A stretch of DNA of 8,725 bases from Clostridiales bacterium (GCA_019415985.1 DXYE01000105.1:1-8725); one strand, 5' to 3'; positions 1 to 5,908 are shown, numbered from the stretch's first letter. Made by a program: numbers and translations. The notes: generated by a model not told the origin, from the letters alone.

Positions 1-145
1 GGATAAAAGGTGGTATTCTATAAACAGGATATTACCTTTTTTTATTTTTCAAGCGAGATAGGCGCAATGGATCAGCCGGGATCACATGGCTCAGGGCAAA
101 AATGGGATCCTATGAGCCGCGTTCGACCATTTGAGCGGGGACATT

Positions 146-172
146 TTTACAAACCGGAAAATATAGTACAAT
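146..172 (+). promoter_or_regulatory. Possible promoter of the recombinase gene
   Basis: A TTTACA hexamer (146-151) and a TACAAT hexamer (167-172) are separated by 15 bp, shorter than the optimal 17. They sit about 40 bp upstream of the recombinase start. The surrounding DNA is AT-rich, so a different -10 (for example TATAGT at 162-167) is possible. This is a visual match only. Confidence 0.35.
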
Positions 173-213
173 TATATATGGAAATTCACAAATGGAATTC
201 GGAGGAATGAACA

Positions 214-1038
214 ATGAAAGAAAGACTTTCAGCCTTTGAACGGCATCTGATAACAGAAGAAAAAAGTGCGGCATCCATAGAAAAATATCTGCGGGATGTG
301 CGATGTTTCCTTTCATTTTTAGGAGATCGCACACTTTGCAAGGAGGAAACCATTGCATTCAAGGAACACCTGACAGCGCAGTATGCTCCGGTCAGTGTGA
401 ACTCCATGTTAATTGCACTGAACGGCTTTCTGCGATTCGTCGGACAATCGGACTGCTGTGTCCGGCTAATGAAAATCCAGCGGCAGATTTTCTGCAGTGA
501 GGACAAGGAGCTGACAAAGCCGGAGCTGCACCGACTGGTGAAGGCTGCCGGAAATACCCGGCTTTCGCTGGTGATACAAACCATCTGCGGAACAGGAATT
601 CGGGTTTCCGAGCTGCCGTATATTACAGTAGAAGCGGTGCGGAGGGGCAAAGCCGTGGTAAACTGCAAGAATAAGACACGGATCATTTTCATCCCCACAG
701 CGATACAAAAATTGTTGAAGCCGTATATAAAAAAATCCGGCATCACAGCCGGAGCAATCTTTGTGACAAGGAACGGAAAACCGTTAAATCGGCGGAACAT
801 CTGGCGTGATATGAAAGCCTTGTGTGAACGGGCAGGGGTTTCCAAAAACAAGGTGTTTCCTCACAATCTGCGGCATTTGTTTGCCAGGACGTTTTACAGC
901 GTGGAAAAGGATATCGTCCGTTTGGCCGATTTGTTAGGTCACAGCAGTATCGATACCACTCGGATTTATACCGTTGAAACAGGCTGCGAGTATAGGCTTC
1001 GGCTCGAACGGATAGAAAAAAAGCTGTTGATGACATAA
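214..1038 (+). CDS. Tyrosine recombinase, probable DNA invertase of the adjacent switch
   Basis: This 274-residue protein has the two-domain layout of the phage integrase/XerC-XerD family. An N-terminal SAM-like DNA-binding region (about 1-85) has a helical ATxxxY-like stretch around ASIEKYLRDV. The C-terminal catalytic domain (about 97-274) carries all expected active-site residues: R130 in GTGIRVSEL, a probable lysine at K152 in the beta-hairpin CKNKTR, H217 and R220 in HNLRH, H243 in LLGHSS, and the nucleophile Y252 in RIYT. The length is near that of compact XerC/D-type enzymes, so it appears intact. The ATG at 214 follows a GGAGG at 201-205 with 8 nt spacing. The gene lies immediately beside paired inverted repeats, and its last codons (ATG ACA TAA) form part of the left repeat. 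That position suggests it catalyses inversion of the downstream promoter segment. A role at other sites in the genome cannot be excluded from the sequence. Confidence 0.93.
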   Translation: MKERLSAFERHLITEEKSAASIEKYLRDVRCFLSFLGDRTLCKEETIAFKEHLTAQYAPVSVNSMLIALNGFLRFVGQSDCCVRLMKIQRQIFCSEDKELTKPELHRLVKAAGNTRLSLVIQTICGTGIRVSELPYITVEAVRRGKAVVNCKNKTRIIFIPTAIQKLLKPYIKKSGITAGAIFVTRNGKPLNRRNIWRDMKALCERAGVSKNKVFPHNLRHLFARTFYSVEKDIVRLADLLGHSSIDTTRIYTVETGCEYRLRLERIEKKLLMT

Positions 1039-1056
1039 TGTCGATTATGTCGCCAA
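1032..1056 (+). repeat. Left inverted repeat (recombination site)
   Basis: The inner arm ATGTCGCC (1047-1054) is paired across a 10-bp core (1037-1046) with a degenerate outer arm GATGACAT (1029-1036), which matches the ideal GGCGACAT at 6 of 8 positions. This arm-core-arm form is typical of tyrosine recombinase sites. The repeat is the reverse complement of 1278-1302 with one mismatch, at 1037. It overlaps the recombinase stop codon TAA (1036-1038). Confidence 0.85.
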
Positions 1057-1144
1057 AAAACAAAATGGGGACGGGGAATAGGTCTTTGGTATTGTAAAAA
1101 GACGTAGAGAGATCCATACGATAATGAAAAAAGCGTGAAAAAGC

Positions 1145-1174
1145 AGCCGGAGGAAAATATAGGGACATCCGGTT
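1145..1174. terminator. Weak hairpin within the invertible segment, possible terminator
   Basis: AGCCGGA (1145-1151) can pair with TCCGGTT (1168-1174), 7 bp with one G-U, across a 16-nt loop. The plus-strand side is followed by TACTTATTT. The minus-strand side is followed after a few bases by two runs of five to six T. It could stop recombinase readthrough before the promoter, or act in the flipped state. The stem is short and the call is tentative. Confidence 0.25.
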
Positions 1175-1215
1175 TACTTATTTGAGATCATTTAAAATTT
1201 TTTTTACGAAATGTA

Positions 1216-1243
1216 TTGAAAAAATCGGCTGGCATGATATAAT
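1216..1243 (+). promoter_or_regulatory. Sigma-A type promoter facing the operon (ON orientation)
   Basis: The -35 TTGAAA (1216-1221) and -10 TATAAT (1238-1243) are 16 bp apart, and TG at 1235-1236 makes an extended -10. Transcription should start near 1250. The leader would then run through the right inverted repeat and about 150 further bases before the first gene. It is the best promoter match in the window and lies wholly inside the invertible segment. Confidence 0.8.
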
Positions 1244-1277
1244 AATAAAGGAAATAAATAGAAAATTATTGCGTCTG

Positions 1278-1302
1278 TTGGCGACATAATCGACATCATG
1301 TC
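1278..1302 (-). repeat. Right inverted repeat (recombination site)
   Basis: This is the reverse-complement partner of 1032-1056. The full site at 1280-1305 has two perfect 8-bp arms, GGCGACAT and ATGTCGCC, around a 10-bp core (1288-1297), so it is more symmetric than the left site. It lies downstream of the predicted transcription start, so the mRNA leader would carry it as an 8-bp stem with a 10-nt loop. Confidence 0.85.
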
Positions 1303-1330
1303 GCCAGGTGCTGATAAAAAAGCGGGGAAA

Positions 1331-1456
1331 ATGAGGAGACTTGAAAGATCAATCCTTCAAACGCAGGTTTTGTGCCTGACGTGCCGAACGGAAGGCGCGC
1401 ATTTTCTATGGAAACCGGGCAAAACATTGCATCGCCGCAGAAAGGAATGGTCATAA
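1331..1456 (+). CDS. Candidate 41-residue leader ORF
   Basis: An ATG-initiated frame in the operon leader encodes a basic 41-residue peptide with a CLTC motif and the ending HRRRKEWS. Its stop TAA (1454-1456) is 2 nt before the ATG of the next gene, so it could couple translation to a gene whose own ribosome site is distant. Its own ribosome site is poor: only a GGGGA a few bases upstream. It matches no family I recognise and may simply be chance. Confidence 0.2.
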   Translation: MRRLERSILQTQVLCLTCRTEGAHFLWKPGKTLHRRRKEWS

Positions 1457-1458
1457 CG

Positions 1459-2322
1459 ATGAAGTTATGGATAAGCAGGGAACAGACAGGCCAGAAGCAA
1501 AAGCGGCTGAAAATTGCTGTCATTGTTTTGGCCGTCCTACTGACGGTCAGCGCAGGCGGCCTGGCAAGCCGATATATTTATCTGTACTTTTTCGCTCCGA
1601 CACAATCTACCGTAACCGTACCGGACAACCTGATCTGCGAAAAACCGGAGCTCCCTTCAGGTGAAAAGCTTGGCGCCTGGGAGAGAGAAAAGGAAGCTGC
1701 TCAAATAGACGAAAGCGAGGCTGCAGAGGCAGCGGGCAGTGCCGGTCATCAAAAAGAAGCTGAAAGCGGGAGTTCTACGCTCACAATGCCCAAAGCTGCA
1801 AAGCTGGAGCTTTATACGGGTAAGCCGGAAATCAACAGAGAATTTGATGTCCGCAATATGTTACCCGGCGACGTGGAAACCAGGTATTTTTGTGTCAGGG
1901 CATATCATAGCACGGATATCGATGTGTTTTTTCAGGCGAATATAGCCGAGCAGACCAAAGCCCTGGGAGAGGTTCTGCATATCAAGGTGACCCAAATGGA
2001 AACCGGCGAAGTTCTGTGCGATGCGCCTTTTTCCGAAATAGACGGCAAAGAATTTGCTGTAGAGGTTGCCGCGAATACCCGGGGGGAGACTACAGTCTAC
2101 TATCAAATAGACTTGTCTCTCGACACCTCGGTAGGGAATGAGTATCAGGAGATCATGCTGAAAGCAGATTTTAAGTGGTATGTCAAGGACGAAGGCAGGC
2201 TGGACTCGCCGCAGACCGGCGACGCGGCAGACCTTGTTCTCTGGTTCGCGGCGACTATTTCCCTACTGCTGATCCTGCTTTTGCTGTTTACACGGCACGG
2301 AAAGGAGGAGCGGTATGAATAA
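1459..2322 (+). CDS. Surface protein with TasA-like domain and SPQTG wall anchor
   Basis: The 287-residue product has an N-terminal hydrophobic segment (about 17-38) acting as signal peptide or anchor. An acidic, Ala/Glu/Ser-rich low-complexity linker follows (about 67-108), then a TasA/camelysin-like domain (about 113-245) with FDVRNMLPGDVETRYF and the family-like GNEYQ (226-230). The C-terminus holds SPQTG (250-254), a membrane segment (259-277) and the basic tail RHGKEERYE. This is the layout of a sortase substrate. (S/P)PxTG is the known motif of C. difficile sortase B, but no sortase lies in this window. The frame is open further upstream, with GTG at 1372 and ATGs at 1408 and 1447. I prefer ATG 1459 because it starts just before the basic and hydrophobic signal region and has AAAGGA at 1441-1446, though 12 nt away. 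The inferred role is the wall-attached base or anchor of the fibre, comparable in position to TapA. Confidence 0.8.
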   Translation: MKLWISREQTGQKQKRLKIAVIVLAVLLTVSAGGLASRYIYLYFFAPTQSTVTVPDNLICEKPELPSGEKLGAWEREKEAAQIDESEAAEAAGSAGHQKEAESGSSTLTMPKAAKLELYTGKPEINREFDVRNMLPGDVETRYFCVRAYHSTDIDVFFQANIAEQTKALGEVLHIKVTQMETGEVLCDAPFSEIDGKEFAVEVAANTRGETTVYYQIDLSLDTSVGNEYQEIMLKADFKWYVKDEGRLDSPQTGDAADLVLWFAATISLLLILLLLFTRHGKEERYE

Positions 2323-2866
2323 TTATCTCAGCCAGACGAAAAAAAAGGCCATATTCAGCATGATTGCCATTTTCGTGCTGTTCTGTATGCTGGCGCTGAC
2401 GACCTATGCGCTGATCACCTCCTTTGTATCGGTGGAGGACAATCTGTTCTTAACCGGCAGAGTAAAAATCGAGCTTAACGGCGGTAAGACCGTGTTCGAC
2501 GGATCGGATATGAACATTGAGCCGGGACGCAGTCTTGCACGAGACTTCACGGTGGAAAACAAAGGCTCGGCCGATGTCTATGTCCGCCTGTATCTGGAAA
2601 ATGTGGAGGGCGCTTTACAGGAGGCGCTGACCTTTTCCATTTACGATGGCAGAACCCTGCTTTTCACCGGCAAAGCAAAAGATTTCAATGAGAACGCCGC
2701 CTGTATCAGCGGTACGCCCCTGTCTGTGGGAGAAACCCGGACGCTGACGGCAGTGGTGAAAATGGACGCGTCCGCAGGCAGCGAATATCAAACCGCCGGG
2801 ATCACCTTTGACATGACAGCCGAAGCGGTGCAGTCCAAAAACAATCCGGATAAAGCATTTGAGTAA
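2315..2866 (+). CDS. Small TasA/camelysin-like exported protein
   Basis: This 183-residue protein has a basic start and a hydrophobic segment (about 12-36, ending ALTTYALITSFVSVEDN), resembling a SipW-type signal or an uncleaved anchor. The mature part contains EPGRSLARDFTVENKGSADVYVR-type sequence (about 69-91), the usual TasA-family strand pattern of a P-G turn followed by an N-x-G-S segment. GSEYQ (155-159) is equivalent to GNEYQ in the proteins on either side. No wall-sorting motif is seen. The ATG at 2315 overlaps the previous stop by 8 nt and has AAAGGAGGAG just upstream, so translation is probably coupled. It may be a minor fibre subunit or assembly factor. Function is inferred from fold resemblance and context. 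Confidence 0.8.
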   Translation: MNNYLSQTKKKAIFSMIAIFVLFCMLALTTYALITSFVSVEDNLFLTGRVKIELNGGKTVFDGSDMNIEPGRSLARDFTVENKGSADVYVRLYLENVEGALQEALTFSIYDGRTLLFTGKAKDFNENAACISGTPLSVGETRTLTAVVKMDASAGSEYQTAGITFDMTAEAVQSKNNPDKAFE

Positions 2867-2886
2867 GCTGTGCTGTTTGCTCAAAT
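2857..2886 (+). other. Intercistronic hairpin around the stop codon
   Basis: ATTTGAGTAAGC (2857-2868) can pair with GTTTGCTCAAAT (2875-2886), 12 bp with two G-U pairs and a 6-nt loop. The TAA stop (2864-2866) lies within the stem, and an AT-rich stretch follows. It may be an mRNA processing or stabilising element that raises the level of the next gene relative to the upstream ones, or a leaky attenuator. Confidence 0.4.
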
Positions 2887-2923
2887 GTTTATCAATATTT
2901 AAACTTTAAAGGAGGACGAATAC

Positions 2924-4276
2924 ATGAAAAGCACCAAGAAATCTCTGCTGGCCAGTGGGCTGGCGCTCCTGGTCTGCTGCTCACTGCTGATCGGGACGAC
3001 GTTCGCCTGGTTTACGGATAACGTCACCAATAAGGATAATAAAATCCAGGCCGGCACACTGAATGTATCGCTGGCCGAATGGGACGGCGCTGCCGGCGGG
3101 TATGTAGAGGTCGGTGAAGAGCCCATTTTCAATTATGATTTGTGGGAGCCGGGTTACACCGACATTGCAGCTGTGAAGATCGGCAACGAAGGCACCCTGG
3201 CGCTGAAGTATCAGTTGGATATTATCGCCCATGGTGCGTCGGACCTGGCCGAAGTGATCGACGTGTATTATTATCAGAACGGTAACGCTGCCGAGGGCCT
3301 GCCTGAGAGCTTTGCGGCAATACAGGAAGATGCTGAAAATTACGTCAGGCTCGGTACGCTGTCTGAACTTATGGAGCAGGCGAAAGCCGGCGGCATGGCA
3401 AACGGACATCTGGAAGCGGGTGAAGCGGACTTTGCCATAATCGCCTTACATATGCAGGAGGACGCGGGCAACGAATATCAGGCCACCTCTATCGGTTCCA
3501 CCTTTGATATTGTACTGAATGCCACTCAGTATACCAGTGAGAGTGAGAAGGATGCGTTCGGCAGCAAGGACTATGACAAGGATGCCAAGTACCCGGTGAT
3601 TACGACGGTTTCCGATATCGACAGCTTGAAAGAAGCTCTTCAGAACCCCGGTGTTCCCGTGGATGTCACCCTGGACAATCACCTGAGCGGGGTACGTAAT
3701 GCTCTGGATGTCACCGGCGATGTCACCCTGAATATGGGCGCGAACTCAATTTACTCCGTCACACCCACCTCCGCAGCGGATGCGATCGTAACGGATGGCG
3801 GATCTCTGACCGTTAACGCCGAAGCAATGAGTGGCCTGAACTATAACCTCGGCCAGCTGACAGCGGACGGCGATGGTAGCATTCTGACCGTCAACGGCGG
3901 CAAATACGGGGAAAGCGGAAGTGGTAAGCCGCAGACTACCGCCACCAACGGCGGCACCGTTGTCATCAACGATGGTTCCTTCAATTCATCCGGATATCAG
4001 GGCCATGCCGTGACCGCCACCAACGGCGGTACCGTCATCATCAACGGCGGCTCTGTCGGCTCGAGCGGCGCCGAAAGCATCGTGCTCTACGCTGACGGCG
4101 GCACGATCGTGGTGGAAAACGTTACCTTCGCCTATATCAACGGGCAGGCTTACGGCGCGGTCAACGGCGGACAGATTCTGGTTTCCAAGGAATTCTCTCC
4201 GTCGCAGCCCACTCGGGTGGCAGCCAACTGCACCATCACCGGTAACGGCGACTACTGGCTGATCCAGGAAGCGTAA
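2924..4276 (+). CDS. TasA-like fibre/matrix protein with C-terminal beta-helix-like repeats
   Basis: The 450-residue product begins with a typical SipW-class signal peptide: KKSLLASG, a hydrophobic core, then GTTFAWFTDNVTNKDN and AGTLNVSL. It resembles the TasA junction (WA, AFND, ASGTLDL), so cleavage after A28 is likely. The TasA-like domain (about 29-203) contains LWEPGYTDIAAVKIGNEGTLALKY and GNEYQ (182-186). From about 225 to 450 comes a second region rich in N-G-G-T-x-x-I-N-x-G units (342-351, 367-376, 391-399, 414-420) spaced about 23-25 residues apart, suggesting a right-handed parallel beta-helix. AAAGGAGG (2908-2915) lies 8 nt before the ATG, a strong site fitting the major product of the operon. 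No sorting motif or C-terminal membrane segment is present. I infer a secreted fibre subunit with a displayed adhesive or glycan-binding module. The binding target is unknown. Confidence 0.87.
   Translation: MKSTKKSLLASGLALLVCCSLLIGTTFAWFTDNVTNKDNKIQAGTLNVSLAEWDGAAGGYVEVGEEPIFNYDLWEPGYTDIAAVKIGNEGTLALKYQLDIIAHGASDLAEVIDVYYYQNGNAAEGLPESFAAIQEDAENYVRLGTLSELMEQAKAGGMANGHLEAGEADFAIIALHMQEDAGNEYQATSIGSTFDIVLNATQYTSESEKDAFGSKDYDKDAKYPVITTVSDIDSLKEALQNPGVPVDVTLDNHLSGVRNALDVTGDVTLNMGANSIYSVTPTSAADAIVTDGGSLTVNAEAMSGLNYNLGQLTADGDGSILTVNGGKYGESGSGKPQTTATNGGTVVINDGSFNSSGYQGHAVTATNGGTVIINGGSVGSSGAESIVLYADGGTIVVENVTFAYINGQAYGAVNGGQILVSKEFSPSQPTRVAANCTITGNGDYWLIQEA
3938..4175 (+). repeat. In-gene tandem repeats encoding beta-helix coils
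   Basis: A 23-bp unit beginning ACCGCCACCAACGGCGG occurs at 3938 and again at 4013 with a single base difference, exactly 75 bp (25 codons) apart. Weaker copies lie near 4088 and 4159. The units encode the N/D-G-G-T/Q repeats of the protein and keep the frame, so copy number could change without breaking the gene. Confidence 0.7.
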
Positions 4277-4301
4277 CCCTTTTTCTCGTAAAATTTCGCG
4301 C

Positions 4302-4328
4302 CCGTCCCTCCTATGGATACAGGGACGG
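4302..4328 (+). other. Intercistronic hairpin upstream of the signal peptidase gene
   Basis: CCGTCCCT (4302-4309) pairs perfectly with AGGGACGG (4321-4328) over an 11-nt loop. An alternative pairing uses CCCGTCC (4301-4307) with GGACGGG (4327-4333). No T-run follows, so it is not a canonical terminator. It lies between the predicted major structural gene and the enzyme gene and may partly limit readthrough or protect the upstream mRNA. Confidence 0.45.
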
Positions 4329-4407
4329 ACGGGAATCAAGGGGCATAAACGGCTGTTTGTGCCTTTTGATTTCGAAAGAGGGAAAGTGAGGAGGCTCATT
4401 TAACTGC

Positions 4408-5127
4408 ATGAAGAAAGTACTCAATATAGCAGGAAAAATTGTGACGGCGCTTGTTATGCTTTTTACCTTCTCTGTCATGATCTTTACCGTCATTTCGGTC
4501 AGTACCGTTGGAAAAGACGCGGATTTTTTTGGATACAAACCGAATATAGTCCTGTCGGATTCCATGAACGACATTTTTTCGGTGGGCGATTTGGAAATCA
4601 GCAAAAAAGTAGATCCGGAAACACTGGAGGTGGGGGATATTATCACCTTCAAATCCATTGATCCAGCCAGTTATGGCTCGGTTGTCACACACAAAATCCG
4701 TGAAATCGTCACCTATGAGGGAGAACCGGCGTTCACAACCTACGGCACGACTACCGGTGTGGACGATGTCTACCCGGTGCCGTTCAGCAATGTGATAGGG
4801 AAATATCAATTCCGGCTGCCGAAGATGGGGTATTTCTTTGAATTTCTCCGTACTCCCGCCGGGTATTTCAGCATTATTCTCATTCCCTTTCTTTTCTTAA
4901 TTGCTTTGCAGGCAGTCAAATTTTTCCGGCTGGCCCGGCAGTATAGGGCGGAGCAGCAGGCGGAGCTTGCGGCGCAAAGGGCAGAGGTGGAGGCACGGCG
5001 CCGGGAAACACAGCAGATGAAAGAAGAACTGAATCGGTTGCGTTCACAGATGACGGGCGGCGGACGGACAGAAAACGAAGCAGAGAAAAATACATCCGGA
5101 GGTGACAGGAGTGGCGCTTCATTATAA
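4408..5127 (+). CDS. sipW: Signal peptidase I, ER-type/SipW
   Basis: This membrane peptidase would remove signal peptides from the TasA-like proteins of the operon. The 239-residue product has an N-terminal membrane segment (about 11-32), the catalytic serine S52 in LSDSM, and H95 in VVTHKI, where bacterial-type enzymes have a lysine. It also has an aspartate pair, D119-D120, in GVDDVYPV. This Ser-His(-Asp) set defines the archaeal/ER-like SipW subgroup. A second membrane segment (about 152-171) is followed by a long charged tail (about 173-215) rich in Q, E, A and R that looks like a coiled coil, then a polar end. The tail is longer than I would expect for a minimal SipW. GAGGAGG (4388-4394) is 13 nt before the ATG, somewhat far, but no better in-frame start is visible. 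The 3' end overlaps the next gene. Confidence 0.92.
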   Translation: MKKVLNIAGKIVTALVMLFTFSVMIFTVISVSTVGKDADFFGYKPNIVLSDSMNDIFSVGDLEISKKVDPETLEVGDIITFKSIDPASYGSVVTHKIREIVTYEGEPAFTTYGTTTGVDDVYPVPFSNVIGKYQFRLPKMGYFFEFLRTPAGYFSIILIPFLFLIALQAVKFFRLARQYRAEQQAELAAQRAEVEARRRETQQMKEELNRLRSQMTGGGRTENEAEKNTSGGDRSGASL

Positions 5128-5908
5128 AGAGAAGCTCGCTGCAGCGGCAGGGCTTAAGAAAACCGTGCGGAAAATGCTGGCGCTGGCCTTGGCGCTGCTG
5201 TACTATTCCGTAGCGGTATATGCTAGGTTTTCGGCCGGTATTGCCAACACAGGGAATGTTATCCGGACAACGACCTATTCTCTGGAGATTTCCGTAACCG
5301 ACCCGGACGGAGAGGAAGTGAACCCAACAGAGGGCGTGTATCAACTGGAAGACGATCAAAGCTATACTGTCAAGCTTACGGCAGCGGGCGGCGCTTCTAC
5401 CGGATACTGCGTAATCCGGGCAGGTGAAAGGACATACTATACCGATCCGATCACAAAGAATGCTCAAGCTTTTACCATTATCATGGAAGCAGGCGGCGAC
5501 TGCACTTTTACCGCCGTGTGGGGCCGGTATTCCGGCATAGCGGATCTATCCGATGGCGATATTGTCGGGAAGAAACAGTTGGGTAATGGTATCGGTCTGT
5601 CTGGTCCGCAGGCAGACGAAACAGATGCAGGCGTACATATTGTACAGTCCGGCGATACGCTGTGGGATATTGCCGGGCTGTACGGAACGACAGTGGAGCA
5701 GCTTGTTGCGGACAACGGCATAGAGACCCCTGACAATCTGCAAATCGGACAGGAAATCAAAATTTCGGCAGAGGAGAAAACGGCATCTGACCCTGCTGGG
5801 CAGGAGGCCTCTGTATCAACACCAGATGCTTTGGCTGACGGAGCTTCATCGGACAGTACAGTACGGGAACCCACGGCAGAGGAGAACGGGAATCGGATAC
5901 AAAAATGA
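5111..5908 (+). CDS. LysM protein with probable SipW-type signal peptide
   Basis: The 265-residue product has a basic N-terminus and a hydrophobic stretch (about 23-37) ending VAVYARFSAGIANTGN, then TTYSLEISV. This echoes the SipW-class junction (A, aromatic residue, ... N) of the TasA-like protein. A beta-rich middle (about 55-137) of unknown type follows. A LysM domain (about 175-218: VHIVQSGDTLWDIAGLYG, then DNLQIGQEIKI) should bind peptidoglycan glycan strands. The tail is acidic, Ser/Ala/Glu-rich and disordered. I chose GTG 5111 because GGAGGTGA (5098-5105) lies 5 nt upstream; a GTG at 5102 falls inside that ribosome site. The gene overlaps the end of the peptidase gene by 17 nt, so the two are probably co-translated. 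The likely role is a wall-docked accessory of the fibre. Confidence 0.83.
   Translation: MALHYKEKLAAAAGLKKTVRKMLALALALLYYSVAVYARFSAGIANTGNVIRTTTYSLEISVTDPDGEEVNPTEGVYQLEDDQSYTVKLTAAGGASTGYCVIRAGERTYYTDPITKNAQAFTIIMEAGGDCTFTAVWGRYSGIADLSDGDIVGKKQLGNGIGLSGPQADETDAGVHIVQSGDTLWDIAGLYGTTVEQLVADNGIETPDNLQIGQEIKISAEEKTASDPAGQEASVSTPDALADGASSDSTVREPTAEENGNRIQK

Larger units (their letters stand above)
1032..1302. other. Invertible promoter segment (phase switch)
   Basis: A 221-bp interior (1057-1277) is bounded by 25-bp inverted repeats at 1032-1056 and 1278-1302 that match at 24 of 25 positions. It lies between a tyrosine recombinase gene and the surface-protein operon. The interior is AT-rich, contains no convincing gene, and carries one strong outward promoter (1216-1243) pointing at the operon. 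Recombination between the inverted repeats would reverse the promoter so that it fires into the recombinase gene as antisense. I searched the minus strand of the interior by eye and saw no equally good promoter, so the flipped state is predicted OFF for the operon. The architecture is seen directly. The switching is inferred by analogy with known invertible promoters served by tyrosine recombinases, such as Clostridioides difficile RecV and cwpV. Confidence 0.82.

Noticed and set aside
88..118. GGCTCA ... TGAGCC inverted repeat upstream of the recombinase
   Set aside because: Only 6 bp with a 19-nt loop and no T-run; it does not resemble the recombination sites at 1032 and 1278.
10..210. A 66-codon plus-strand frame starting with GTG upstream of the recombinase
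   Set aside because: No ribosome site before the GTG, no recognisable motif, and it runs through the likely recombinase promoter into its ribosome site.
743..1168. A 141-codon minus-strand frame across the recombinase 3' end and the invertible segment
   Set aside because: It overlaps the catalytic part of a clear recombinase gene and both arms of the switch; the translated sequence looks random.
1032..1302. Inverted repeats considered as ends of a transposon or integrated element
   Set aside because: The interior is only 221 bp and has no transposase gene, no flanking target duplication is evident, and the repeats have the arm-core-arm form of recombinase sites.
1372..1458. Longer N-terminus for the sortase-anchored protein (GTG 1372 or ATG 1408)
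   Set aside because: The extra residues place a non-signal sequence before the basic and hydrophobic signal region, and neither start has a well-placed ribosome site.
3938..4175. Evenly spaced repeats considered as a CRISPR array
   Set aside because: The units are in frame, encode N-G-G-T repeats of a surface protein, and the spacing reflects beta-helix coils, not repeat-spacer structure.
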